NCBI GenBank assembly: GCA_903970435.1
Contig: CAJCIS010000084.1
Coordinates: forward strand, 1 to 44,866
Reading direction: 5' to 3'
Source of the DNA: Acidobacteriota bacterium
Lineage (GTDB): Bacteria; Pseudomonadota; Alphaproteobacteria; Acetobacterales; Acetobacteraceae
DNA length: 44,866 nucleotides
How positions within the stretch are numbered: position 1 is the first letter of the stretch; each line of letters begins with the position of its first letter. Position numbers and translations under genes: made by a program. Below the pieces are notes generated by a model, which saw only the letters and a list, made by a program, of their open reading frames with translations, searched no databases and had not been told where the DNA came from. Shown piece by piece: positions 1-8,649 of this stretch.

Positions 1-1656
1 GGCGGCCACAGCGGCGACTACCCCGGCGCCAAGGGCGGTGATGGCGGCATCGGCGTCACGCTGGCGGAAGGCGCGCAACTGACCAACATTGGTATTATCG
101 AAGGCGGATTGAACGGCTACAGCTATCACTATGGCGAACGCGGGGGCATCGGGGTCGAAATCAATGGCGGCTCTGTCGTCAACGGCGGCACGATCAGCGG
201 CGGCAACGGCCTCGAGCAACACCCCGACGCATATCGATATGATTACAATGGCGCCGATGGCGGCGCCGGCGTGTATGTCACCGCGGGCCAGTTGACCAAT
301 AATGGCGTAATTTCCGGCGGTGCCGGTGGTTACGCCATTGGCGGTTACGTCGATAGCGGGGGCGCCGGGGTCATTCTGACCGGTGGCGCACTGATCAACA
401 ATGGAACGATCACCAGCGGGCGTGGCGGGTACGCCTTTGGCGGCTTCGTCGCGGGTAACGCGGGCCAGGCAGTCCTCGCATCCGGCGCCACGGTGACCAA
501 CACCGGCGCGATCATCGGCAGCTATGGCACCTACGCCGAGCAAGGCGGCAATGCCGGTTCCGGCGTCACCATGACCTTGGGTGCACTCATCAACAGCGGC
601 AGGATTGCCGGCGGCGATGGCACCAACACCCCGGAAGGGCATGGCGGCAATGGGGGTTTCGGCGCCGACATCAAAGACGGCACACTGACCAACAGCGGCA
701 CGATAACGGGCGGCAACGGCGGTTTCGGTCAGGCTCCGCAGTACGACGGATTTGGTGGCGCAGGCGTCATTCTCGATGGCGGCACGCTAATCACCAGCGG
801 AACGATCAGCGGCGGCACCGGTGCCTATAACGACCACATCGCCGTCAGCGCGGTTTATGGCGCCAACACCGTCATTCTGGAACCCGGTGCAGTTTTCAAC
901 GGCTACGTGTTTGCAGGTGGTGACAGCGTGCTGGACCTCGCCGGCACGACGGCCGCTACCTTGACCGGCCTTGGCACCCAATTGCGCGGGTTTACGGCGC
1001 TCAATGAAGATGCGGGTTCCACCTGGACACTGAACGGCGCGAGCACGATCGACGGCAACATGGCGGTTTCCGGAACCCTGTCGCTGGCCGGCGGCGTGCT
1101 CACCGCGGAAACCGTAACATTGGCCACCGGCGCCCTGCTCGGCGGGAGCGGCACGATCAGCGGCACCCTCACCGTCGCCGGCAATGCCGGCGCGTCCGGA
1201 ACGACCCTCGAACTGGACGGACCCGTGCTCGGCGCCGGGACCCTCACCATCGACGGCGGCACCACGCTGCAAGCCGACAGCAATTTGAGCGCGGCCGGCC
1301 TGGCCTTCGCCGCCGGCAGCGAAACATTGGCGCTCGTCGAACCGGCCGACGTCACCAGCATCCTCTCGGGATTTGGCGCCGGCGACACGATCGACCTCAG
1401 GAACATCACCGCAACGTCGCTCAAATTCCTCGGCGACACCCTCACCGTCAAGGACGGCACCGCCATCATCGCCACATTGACGTTTCAGGGCAGCTACAAG
1501 ACCGCCGATTTCGCGCTGCACCCGGACGGCCATAACGGCACCGACATCCTCTACAAATCCGGCGCCGCGGGGCCGCACGAATACGCATGGTTCGTTCCGC
1601 ACGCTTTTGACGACGCGGTTTGGCACTTCATGGATTATGGCATGATGGAGCGTTAG
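1..1656 (+). CDS. Glycine-rich beta-strand-repeat surface protein, 5' end cut by window edge
   Basis: The frame is open from base 1, so the true start lies outside the window. About 280 residues of imperfect repeats come first, each with a G-G-x-L-T-N-x-G-x-I-x-G-G core followed by a Gly/Ala-rich linker, as in right-handed beta-helix or autotransporter passenger stalks. A non-repetitive C-terminal domain of about 230 residues follows, containing FGAGDTIDLRNI and LGDTLTVKDG, and the protein ends in a short His/Met-rich tail. I see no C-terminal beta-barrel and no membrane segment, so the export route is unclear. The next gene downstream is a paralogue with nearly the same C-terminal domain. 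The role is inferred to be extracellular or adhesive; no enzyme motif is visible. Confidence 0.8.
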   Translation, partial: GGHSGDYPGAKGGDGGIGVTLAEGAQLTNIGIIEGGLNGYSYHYGERGGIGVEINGGSVVNGGTISGGNGLEQHPDAYRYDYNGADGGAGVYVTAGQLTNNGVISGGAGGYAIGGYVDSGGAGVILTGGALINNGTITSGRGGYAFGGFVAGNAGQAVLASGATVTNTGAIIGSYGTYAEQGGNAGSGVTMTLGALINSGRIAGGDGTNTPEGHGGNGGFGADIKDGTLTNSGTITGGNGGFGQAPQYDGFGGAGVILDGGTLITSGTISGGTGAYNDHIAVSAVYGANTVILEPGAVFNGYVFAGGDSVLDLAGTTAATLTGLGTQLRGFTALNEDAGSTWTLNGASTIDGNMAVSGTLSLAGGVLTAETVTLATGALLGGSGTISGTLTVAGNAGASGTTLELDGPVLGAGTLTIDGGTTLQADSNLSAAGLAFAAGSETLALVEPADVTSILSGFGAGDTIDLRNITATSLKFLGDTLTVKDGTAIIATLTFQGSYKTADFALHPDGHNGTDILYKSGAAGPHEYAWFVPHAFDDAVWHFMDYGMMER

Positions 1657-1665
1657 AGAAGGCTG

Positions 1666-1782
1666 AGGAAGCAGTTCTTTTTTGAAAAAAAGAACCAAAA
1701 AACTTTTGCTTTTTGGCGGTGCCGCGAGGGGGCTGTATCGCTATCGAACAAAAGTTTTTTTTCAAAAAAGAAATACTTCCTT
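1666..1782. repeat. Facing pair of the A/T-rich palindromic repeat (second arm shortened)
   Basis: Forward copy at about 1666-1710, starting 10 bases after the stop of the first glycine-rich gene. A reverse copy at about 1750-1782 has lost the GGTTCTTT part of the arm. The pair separates the two paralogous genes, and the reverse copy ends about 11 bases before the likely start of the second gene. Confidence 0.85.
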
Positions 1783-1793
1783 CCTTATCCGAT

Positions 1794-4700
1794 ATGTCCG
1801 TGCCAGGAGATCCAGGTATGCCGAGCCACCACGCGCCGCCCACCAGGTCCGGCTACACAATCACCAGCGGCACGATGGTGAACTCGCAGAAGTACGGTCT
1901 GGATATTTCCGGTAACGATGCGGCCGTTACGGTGTTCAGCGCCGGCACGATTTCCGGACCGAGCGGCATCGGCTTCAAGAACGCCGGCGCCTATCTGCTG
2001 AATGGCGGCACCATCGAAGGCACCTCCAAATGCGGCGCCGACCTCAGCCTGGGCGGCACGCTGGTCAACGAAGCCGGCGGCATCATCACCGGCGCAGTGT
2101 GGGGCGCGTTTCTCGGCGCCGCGGGGGAGGTGACAAACCAGGCCGGCGGCCGCATCGCAGGCGGCAATGCCAGGAATGGCAGTGGCCATGCCGGCGGCGG
2201 CGGCATCTACCTCGACGGCGGCACGCTGATCAACGCCGGAGTCATCACAGGTGGCGCCGGCGGTATTGGCGGCGGCACTGCCACCGGCGGCATCGGCGGC
2301 GTGGGCGTCGATCTCGCCGCGGGGGGCACGATCACCAATGGCGGCGCCATACGCGGCGGTGTCGGCGGTGCCGGCGGCTACCTAAGCGGCGTCGGCGGCG
2401 CGGGCGGCAGCGGCGGCATCGGTATCATTCTGGCGCCCGGCGGCAACCTTACCAATAACGCAACGATCACCGGCGGCCGCGGCGGCGGCGGCGCATGCCA
2501 GGCCGATGGGGGCGCCGGCGGCACGGGCGTGCTCCTGTCCTCCGGTGACACATTGACCAACAATGGAACGATCGCCGGTGGCGCGGGCGGCCACAGCGGC
2601 GACTACCTCGGCACCACAGGCGGCACCGGCGGCACCGGTATCTATCTCGCCTCCGGCGCACAAGCAAACAACTTGGGCGCCATACAAGGTGGTTATGGCG
2701 GATATGGCTACCAATTCGGCGGGCGCGGTGGCACCGGCGCCTACGTGAAAGCCGGCACGCTGACCAGCAGCGGTACAATCGCGGGCGGGGCAGGATTTAA
2801 CAGTCAGATCTATCTGTCCGCCGGCAATGGCGGCACCGGCGTCTACCTCAATGGCGGCCAGGTCACAAATACTGGCCGGATCGAAGGTGGCACAGGCGGC
2901 AACATAGAGACTTATTTTAGCTATCGTTATTACATCGGCTGCGCTGGCGGGAATGGCGGCAATGGCGTCAATGTCGAGGGTGGCGGCCTGCTTGGCAACA
3001 CTGGCTTCATTTCGGGCGGCCGTGCCGGAGGCAGCGGGAACCAGCTCGGCGCCAACGGCGGAGTTGGTGGCGTTGGGGTTGATATCGGATCCCGCAGCCA
3101 GTTGGATAACACCGGCATCATTGAAGGCGGCTTCGGCGGCATGTGCGTACGGGGCCAAGGCGCCGACGCGGGGGCCGGAGGTGCCGGTGTCGATGTGGCA
3201 TCCGGCGCCACGGTGACGAACGGCGCCGGCGGCACCATCGCCGGTGGTTTCGGGGGCAACGCTTACGGCCCCGCGTTTACCGATGGCGGTAATGGTGGTG
3301 TTGGCGTCGATCTTGGATCGAGTTCGTTGCTTTCCAACCTCGGCGATATTTATGGCGGTGCGGGCGGTGTATCGGTGAACGAAATCGCGGGCGCAGGCGG
3401 CGCAGGGATTTATCTCGCGCCCACTTCTACCCTCATAAATCATAGCACCGTCGTTGGCGGAGTGGGCGGTGGTTCTGGCTCCCTGATAGGGCAAGGCGGA
3501 TCCGGCGGGGATGGGGGCTCCGGTGCCGCCGGTGTCGACATCCAAGCCGGCGCCGCCCTGGTCAACGACGGTTCCATCCGAGGCGGCGGCGGCGGGAGCG
3601 CCGCATACGACGCGGGCGGGTCCGGTGGCGCGGGCGCGGTCGTGTCGAACGGAACCCTGACCAACCACGGAACAATCACCGGCGGCCAAAGCGGCTACGT
3701 TCAAGGGTCCGATACCAATGGGTTTGCCGGCTCCGGTGGCGATGGCGTCGTGGCGTCCGGTTCGTTCTATAATTCCGGAACCATCATCGGGGGCGCGGGC
3801 GCGTTCGCGGTATTCAACGGCGGTGGCCCTGGCGGCGCAGGGGTTGTCCTTGCGAGCGCAATCGGCACTGCGACCGGCACGATCATCGGCGGCGCCGGCG
3901 GATACGGCTTCGCGTTCCTGGGGGCCGATGGCGGAGCCGGCGGATACGGCCTCGACCTGATCAACAGCACGCTATCCACATCCGCGTCGATATCCGGCGG
4001 GGTCGGCGGCGGAGAGGGCAGCGGCAATGGCTACGGGCACGGCGGTCTCGGCGGTCTCGGCGTCAGCCTGAGCGGCGCGTACCTGACCAACCATGGCGTG
4101 ATTTCCGGTGGTGCCGGCGGCGCCAGTTCGGTTGTCGCCGGGGGCGCCGGCGGCGACGGCGTCGACATGGCCGGCACGCTCAGCAACTTCGGCACGATCG
4201 TCGGCGGCAGCGGCGGGTCCGGTGCAACAACCGGCGGCAACGGCGGCAACGGCGTCGACCTCAACGGCGGCACGTTGACAAATGACGGAACCATCAGCTT
4301 CGGTGCAGGCGGCAGCGGAAAGGCTGGCAATGGCACCGCAGGCGCCGCCGTGCAATTCGGCGCCGCCGCAGCAACACTCATCCTCGATGCAGGTGCAACA
4401 TTCAACGGCCTCGTCGCGGCCAACGCCGGCGTCAACGACGTGCTCGAACTCGCCGGCGCCACGCCCGGCACGCTCACCGGCCTGGGCACGGAATTCACCG
4501 GCTTCACCACACTCACCGAAGATGCAGGCTCCACCTGGACCTTGAACGGCGCCGGCACGATTGGCGGAACCGTTGCGGTTTCCGGAACCCTGCAACTGGC
4601 CGGCGGCGAGCTCACCGCAACAACATTTGCCATCGACGCCGGCGGCGTGCTGACCGGATCAGGCACCATCACCGGCACCACAACCATCTCCGGCAACGTC

Positions 4701-5207
4701 GCCGCGGCCGGCGCCACGCTCGAGCTGAACGGACCCGTGCTCGGCGCCGGAACCCTCACCATCGACGGCGGCACCACGCTCCAGGCCGACACCGCCGTCA
4801 GCGCCGCCTCCCTCGCATTCGCCCCCGGCAGCGAAACATTGGCGCTCGTCAAACCCGCCGAAATAACCAGCGTGCTATCCGGTTTTGGCCCCGGCGACAC
4901 GATCGACCTCAGGAACATCACCGCAACGACACTCAAATTTCTCGGCGACACCCTCACCGTCAAGGACGGCAAGTCAATCATCGCCACCTTGACGTTCCAA
5001 GGCGCCTACAACACGGGCGATTTCGCGTTGCAGTCCGACGGCAACGACGGCACCGACATCATCTACGCCGGCAACACACCCCCGCCCGACCTCGTGCCAC
5101 ACGCCTTGACGCCGCACGACCCTGCGCGCGCGCCGTTCGCCGCCGCCGGCGCGTGGCATTTCATGCAATTCGAGGCTTGGGAAATGATGCACCATTGGGT
5201 CATTTGA
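1794..5207 (+). CDS. Glycine-rich beta-strand-repeat surface protein (1137 aa)
   Basis: I chose the ATG at 1794 because the longer open frame back to 1713 only translates the intergenic repeat; ATGs at 1818 and 1875 are alternatives. From about residue 25 to 870 the protein is a long series of 35-50 residue repeats (G-G-x-L-T-N-x-G-x-I-x-G-G followed by GGxGGxG stretches), which predicts a beta-helix. The last 250 residues are a domain shared with the upstream paralogue, including FGPGDTIDLRNI and LGDTLTVKDG. There is no Sec signal, no lipobox and no beta-barrel, so if it is exported it would need a C-terminal signal (for example type I) or another route. It is probably a surface or biofilm protein. 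The two genes look like a tandem duplication with different repeat counts. Confidence 0.85.
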   Translation: MSVPGDPGMPSHHAPPTRSGYTITSGTMVNSQKYGLDISGNDAAVTVFSAGTISGPSGIGFKNAGAYLLNGGTIEGTSKCGADLSLGGTLVNEAGGIITGAVWGAFLGAAGEVTNQAGGRIAGGNARNGSGHAGGGGIYLDGGTLINAGVITGGAGGIGGGTATGGIGGVGVDLAAGGTITNGGAIRGGVGGAGGYLSGVGGAGGSGGIGIILAPGGNLTNNATITGGRGGGGACQADGGAGGTGVLLSSGDTLTNNGTIAGGAGGHSGDYLGTTGGTGGTGIYLASGAQANNLGAIQGGYGGYGYQFGGRGGTGAYVKAGTLTSSGTIAGGAGFNSQIYLSAGNGGTGVYLNGGQVTNTGRIEGGTGGNIETYFSYRYYIGCAGGNGGNGVNVEGGGLLGNTGFISGGRAGGSGNQLGANGGVGGVGVDIGSRSQLDNTGIIEGGFGGMCVRGQGADAGAGGAGVDVASGATVTNGAGGTIAGGFGGNAYGPAFTDGGNGGVGVDLGSSSLLSNLGDIYGGAGGVSVNEIAGAGGAGIYLAPTSTLINHSTVVGGVGGGSGSLIGQGGSGGDGGSGAAGVDIQAGAALVNDGSIRGGGGGSAAYDAGGSGGAGAVVSNGTLTNHGTITGGQSGYVQGSDTNGFAGSGGDGVVASGSFYNSGTIIGGAGAFAVFNGGGPGGAGVVLASAIGTATGTIIGGAGGYGFAFLGADGGAGGYGLDLINSTLSTSASISGGVGGGEGSGNGYGHGGLGGLGVSLSGAYLTNHGVISGGAGGASSVVAGGAGGDGVDMAGTLSNFGTIVGGSGGSGATTGGNGGNGVDLNGGTLTNDGTISFGAGGSGKAGNGTAGAAVQFGAAAATLILDAGATFNGLVAANAGVNDVLELAGATPGTLTGLGTEFTGFTTLTEDAGSTWTLNGAGTIGGTVAVSGTLQLAGGELTATTFAIDAGGVLTGSGTITGTTTISGNVAAAGATLELNGPVLGAGTLTIDGGTTLQADTAVSAASLAFAPGSETLALVKPAEITSVLSGFGPGDTIDLRNITATTLKFLGDTLTVKDGKSIIATLTFQGAYNTGDFALQSDGNDGTDIIYAGNTPPPDLVPHALTPHDPARAPFAAAGAWHFMQFEAWEMMHHWVI

Positions 5208-5230
5208 TCCATCCCGACCGGTGACAGGAA

Positions 5231-5368
5231 AAGGAAGTATTTCTTTTTTGAAAAAAAGAAACAAAAAACTTTTATCAATGGCACATGCGTTCCAATTCGA
5301 ATTGGGCCGCGTAGGCCAATGAGTAAAAGTTTTTTGGTTCTTTTTTTCAAAAAAGAACTGCTTCCTTC
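5231..5368. repeat. Facing pair of the A/T-rich repeat, mixed subtypes
   Basis: Forward copy at 5231-5273 has the TTTC...GAAA hairpin; reverse copy at 5325-5368 has the GTTC...GAAC hairpin. The pair lies between the convergent 3' ends of the glycine-rich gene (stop at 5207) and the SRPBCC gene (stop at 5383), so it is placed to act as a bidirectional terminator. An unrelated spacer of about 50 bases separates the arms and contains a small AATTCGAATT palindrome. Confidence 0.85.
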
Positions 5369-5382
5369 ATGATTTCCTTCCG

Positions 5383-5922
5383 TTACAGCAATGATTCAAC
5401 TTTGTCGAACTGCTGATGCCATGCCACGATGGATATGATTCTTACGAAGAGCGGAATTCCCGCTTCAGTTACAGTCACCTTTGTTTTCCCGCCCGACTGA
5501 GTGAACGCGGTGGTCACTAGAATTTCGTCCGGCCAATGGCCGGGGACCGGTACTTTCGCGCCCGGAATCGCTCTGCCGGTCGCATCGGAAAACGACATGG
5601 TGGACACAAGTCTGATATTCGGAACCACCTCCTTGTAAACGCCCGTGTTCCAGGACATTTCCCCGGTCGGCGACTCCATCGACCAGAGATAGGTACCGCC
5701 GACGCGCGCGTCGTTCCTGATAACTGGCGCCGTATAACCCTTGGGGCCCCACCATTTCTTGATGGTGGCAGGATCATTCCAGACTTGCCACAATCTATCG
5801 GGCGACGCGTTGAAGGTCCGCTCGTAGGAACCGGTCGTATTGACCCTCAGGGCAACAAAGGTGAGTACCGCCAGGGCTAATACAGTGCCGGCCGACATCT
5901 TGTAGATCGTCCTGAATCTCAT
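5383..5922 (-). CDS. Membrane-anchored SRPBCC (START-like/AHSA1) protein, 179 aa
   Basis: A strong ribosome site (AGGAGGGGG) precedes the ATG at 5922. Residues 8-26 form one hydrophobic segment, probably an uncleaved anchor. The rest has the polyketide-cyclase/AHSA1 pattern: FNASPDRLWQVWNDP, IKKWWGPKGY, a GG-T-Y-x-W strand and a C-terminal helix around HQQFDKVES. The SRPBCC fold makes a deep hydrophobic ligand pocket; the ligand cannot be told from sequence. The anchor suggests activity at the inner membrane, probably on the periplasmic side. The gene is monocistronic, with repeat copies on both sides. Confidence 0.85.
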   Translation of the reverse strand: MRFRTIYKMSAGTVLALAVLTFVALRVNTTGSYERTFNASPDRLWQVWNDPATIKKWWGPKGYTAPVIRNDARVGGTYLWSMESPTGEMSWNTGVYKEVVPNIRLVSTMSFSDATGRAIPGAKVPVPGHWPDEILVTTAFTQSGGKTKVTVTEAGIPLFVRIISIVAWHQQFDKVESLL

Positions 5923-5983
5923 GGCGTCCCCCTCCTGAATCCCACCCGCGAGCCCAAGAGTAATATCGTAATGGCAAAGGCTT

Positions 5984-6126
5984 GGAAAGCAGTTCTTTTC
6001 TGAAGAAAAGAACCAAAAGACTTTTGCTCTTGCGCCGGCAGGGAGGTCGAAGCCACGGCCAACAGGTTTGGAATTGCATCAAGAACAAAAGTCTTTTGGT
6101 TCTTTTCTTCAGAAAAGAACTGCTTC
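5984..6126. repeat. Facing pair of the A/T-rich repeat, TTCT/AGAA subtype
   Basis: Both arms (5984-6028 and 6083-6126) carry the variant core TTCTTTTCTGAAGAAAAGAA, and AAAAGAC replaces AAAAAAC in the tail. The right arm lies just past the recG stop on the minus strand; the left arm is 61 bases upstream of the SRPBCC start. The spacer is about 54 bases. Confidence 0.85.
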
Positions 6127-6135
6127 TAAACTTGC

Positions 6136-8163
6136 CTACCCCGCATGCAAAGTCCTCACCGCCGCCCCCCGCTCGAACAACCGCAGCAGCACCCGCACCG
6201 CCTCCCCCCGAAGCGACTCCAATTTCGGATCCTTCTGCAACAAAACCGCCGCATCCTTGCTCGCCATGTGCAACAGACCCTCATGCTCCACCGGGTCCGC
6301 CAGCCGCCATCCCGGCTGCCCGCTCTGCCGCTTGCCCAACATGTCGCCGCCGCCGCGAATGCGAAAATCCTCATCGGCGATGGCAAACCCATCGTCCGTA
6401 TCGCGTAACAACACCAGCCGCCGCCGCGCCGTTTCGCTCAGCCCGTCATCATGCAGCAATAAGCAAAAACTCGCGGCAGCCCCCCGCCCCACGCGCCCGC
6501 GCAGCTGGTGCAATTGCGCCAGCCCAAACCGGTCCGCGTGGTCCACCACCATCACGCTCGCCTCCGGCACGTCCACGCCCACTTCGATCACCGTGGTCGC
6601 CACCAGCAACTGCGTCTCGCCGCGCGCGAACGCCGCCAGCGACGCCTCCCGCACCGCGCTGTCCTGCTGCCCATGCGCAATGCCCACCCGATTGCCGAAC
6701 CGCCGCCGCAACGTTACGTAACGGTCTTCCGCCGCCGCCACATCCAGCACCTCGCTTTCGCTTACCATCGGGCACACCCAGAAAATCCGCTCCCCCCGAT
6801 CGAGCGCCCGCGCCATCGCCTCCACCACCTCCCCGATCTGCGACAACGAATGCAACGTCGTTTTGATCGGCGTCCGCCCCGCCGGCTTTTCCAGCAGCCG
6901 CGACACCGCCATCTCCCCCCACTGCGTCAGCAACAAGGTGCGCGGAATGGGTGTCGCCGTCATCACCAGCACATCGGCCGCCGCCCCCTTGCCGCCCATC
7001 GACAATCTCTGATCGACCCCGAACCGATGCTGTTCGTCGATCACCGCCAGCCCGAGATCCTTGTAGGTCACCCCTTCCTGAAACAGCGCGTGCGTACCCA
7101 CAACGATACCCACCCGCCCCGCCGCCAGCCCCAGCAGCACGCTGCGCCGCGCCGCCCCCTTCACCGCCCCCACCAGCAGCGCCACCGGCACCGGACATAT
7201 CGCCTCCAATGTCCGGTAATGCTGCCGCGCCAGCGTTTCGGTCGGCGCCATCAGCGCCGCCTGCGCCCCGCTCTCCACCGCCCGCAGCATGGCCATCGCC
7301 GCCACCAGCGTCTTGCCCGACCCCACATCCCCCTGCAGCAGCCGCAACATGCGCCCCGGCCCCGCCATGTCCGCATCGATTTCCGCCAGCGCCCCCACCT
7401 GCGACCGCGTCAATTCGTGCCCGAACCGACGCAGCGCCTCGGCCCGCAAAACGCCTGTCCCGGTCAGCGATCGTCCCGGCCGTTTCTTTTCCCGATGGCG
7501 CACCCACGCCATCGCCACCTGGTGCGCCAGCAACTCGTCGTACGCCAGCCGCGCCCGATGTTTCGGCGCCGGATAATCCACCGGCGTGTGCAAGGCCCGC
7601 AGCGCCTCCGCAAAGCCCGGCCATTGCTCCCGCCGCATCAATGCCGGATCATGCCACTCCGGCAACGACGGGATAAGCGCCAGCGCCTGCACCATCGCCG
7701 CGCGGATCTGGCTCGGAAACAACCCCGCCGTCAGCGGCCACACCGGCTCCAGCGCGGGTATCCGCTCCGGCTGCCCGGCCGGCACAATATGATCCGGATG
7801 CGGAATAGTAAGCCGATCGCCGAAACTCTCCAACTTCCCCGAAACGAGCAATTTCGTTCCCGGCACGAGCGCCTGCGCCCGCTGCGGCTTGAAAAACACC
7901 AGTTCGGCAAACCCGGTGCCATCCGTCACCACCACGCGCCAGGGCTGCTTTTCCCGCGCCGGCGCCTCGTGCCGCACCACCTCCACTGCCAGGGTCGCCA
8001 CCTGCCCGCGCACCGCCCCGCGAATGGTCGGCCGCGCCCGCCGATCGACAAAACTCTCCGGCACGTGGAACAGCAGGTCCAGCACCCGCGTCCCCCCCGT
8101 CACCCGCGCCAGCAGCGCGCCCACCGCGGCGCCGACGCCGCGAAGATCGGTCATGGGCGACAT
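6136..8163 (-). CDS. recG: ATP-dependent DNA helicase RecG (675 aa)
   Basis: RecG remodels stalled replication forks and branch-migrates Holliday junctions. An N-terminal wedge/OB region (residues about 1-220) is followed by SF2 motifs: Walker A GDVGSGKT near residue 277, DEQH near 374, MTATPIPRTL, and in the second RecA lobe STRATEGICALLY placed TTVIEVGVDVPEAS and QLRGRVGRG. The frame runs open to 8433, but that part reads through an intergenic repeat pair, so I start at ATG 8163 (MSPMTDLRG); 8154 is an alternative. The length fits the family. It is divergent from sdhE-mfd, a frequent alphaproteobacterial neighbourhood. Confidence 0.97.
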   Translation of the reverse strand: MSPMTDLRGVGAAVGALLARVTGGTRVLDLLFHVPESFVDRRARPTIRGAVRGQVATLAVEVVRHEAPAREKQPWRVVVTDGTGFAELVFFKPQRAQALVPGTKLLVSGKLESFGDRLTIPHPDHIVPAGQPERIPALEPVWPLTAGLFPSQIRAAMVQALALIPSLPEWHDPALMRREQWPGFAEALRALHTPVDYPAPKHRARLAYDELLAHQVAMAWVRHREKKRPGRSLTGTGVLRAEALRRFGHELTRSQVGALAEIDADMAGPGRMLRLLQGDVGSGKTLVAAMAMLRAVESGAQAALMAPTETLARQHYRTLEAICPVPVALLVGAVKGAARRSVLLGLAAGRVGIVVGTHALFQEGVTYKDLGLAVIDEQHRFGVDQRLSMGGKGAAADVLVMTATPIPRTLLLTQWGEMAVSRLLEKPAGRTPIKTTLHSLSQIGEVVEAMARALDRGERIFWVCPMVSESEVLDVAAAEDRYVTLRRRFGNRVGIAHGQQDSAVREASLAAFARGETQLLVATTVIEVGVDVPEASVMVVDHADRFGLAQLHQLRGRVGRGAAASFCLLLHDDGLSETARRRLVLLRDTDDGFAIADEDFRIRGGGDMLGKRQSGQPGWRLADPVEHEGLLHMASKDAAVLLQKDPKLESLRGEAVRVLLRLFERGAAVRTLHAG

Positions 8164-8195
8164 CAGGGGGGTGATGTCCGGAGTCAAAAGAAACA

Positions 8196-8303
8196 GGAAG
8201 CCGTTCTTTTTTGAAAAAAAGAACCCAAAAACTTTTGCTCTCTGACGCGGACACCAGAGAGCAAAAGTTTTTTGTTTCTTTTTTTCAAAAAAGAAATACT
8301 TCC
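8196..8303. repeat. Long facing repeat pair in the recG/sdhE divergent promoter region
   Basis: Arms of 49 bases (8196-8244 and 8255-8303) around a 10-base loop, with about five mismatches between arms. The pairing extends beyond the usual repeat through GCTCTCTG/CAGAGAGC. The left arm has the GTTC...GAAC hairpin and the right arm TTTC...GAAA. Unlike most copies, this pair lies upstream of both flanking genes, so a terminator role is unlikely for either of them unless it insulates the two promoters. Confidence 0.9.
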
Positions 8304-8368
8304 TTCCTTCACCCACGTGCCGGCGCGGGGTGGCATCCCGCACCCCCTCGCTATATGTCACCCGCACC

Positions 8369-8638
8369 ATGGACGAAACACCCTCACCGGCGGTGCACGA
8401 TCCGCGCCGCCGCCGCCTGCTATTTCGCGCCAATCACCGCGGCACCCGCGAGAACGACATCCTGCTCGGCGGCTACGTCACCGCGCGCATCGCCACCTTC
8501 TCCGAACCCGACCTCGCCGCCCTGGAAGCCATCCTCGACCTGCCCGACCCCGTCCTCGCCGACTGGCTCACCGGCCGCGCCCCCATCCCCGACAACAACC
8601 CCATGCTCCGCGCCATCCGCGAAGCCGCCCTAGGCTGA
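8369..8638 (+). CDS. sdhE: SdhE family FAD assembly factor (89 aa)
   Basis: SdhE helps covalent attachment of FAD to the succinate dehydrogenase flavoprotein in the cytoplasm. The small all-helical protein contains the signature RGTRE (residues 24-28) in the context RANHRGTREND, followed by a helix with the acidic pattern FSEPDLAALEAILDLPDP and the conserved DW before the C-terminal helix. I start at ATG 8369; the frame extends upstream without similarity. mfd follows 11 bases after the stop, so the two are probably cotranscribed. Confidence 0.93.
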   Translation: MDETPSPAVHDPRRRRLLFRANHRGTRENDILLGGYVTARIATFSEPDLAALEAILDLPDPVLADWLTGRAPIPDNNPMLRAIREAALG

Positions 8639-8649
8639 ACCCGCACCCC

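Noticed and set aside
2160-4300. Short repeats inside the glycine-rich gene as a possible CRISPR or minisatellite array
   Set aside because: Repeat period is irregular, the reading frame is kept throughout, and there are no unique spacers of equal length. These are protein repeats.
6508-8214. 568-codon frame antisense to recG
   Set aside because: Arg/His/Pro-rich shadow of the RecG gene; no recognisable domain.
8164-8433. N-terminal extension of RecG
   Set aside because: The added residues translate the intergenic repeat pair (FFFEKK-type peptide) and the sdhE start region. The same artefact extends several other frames near repeats.
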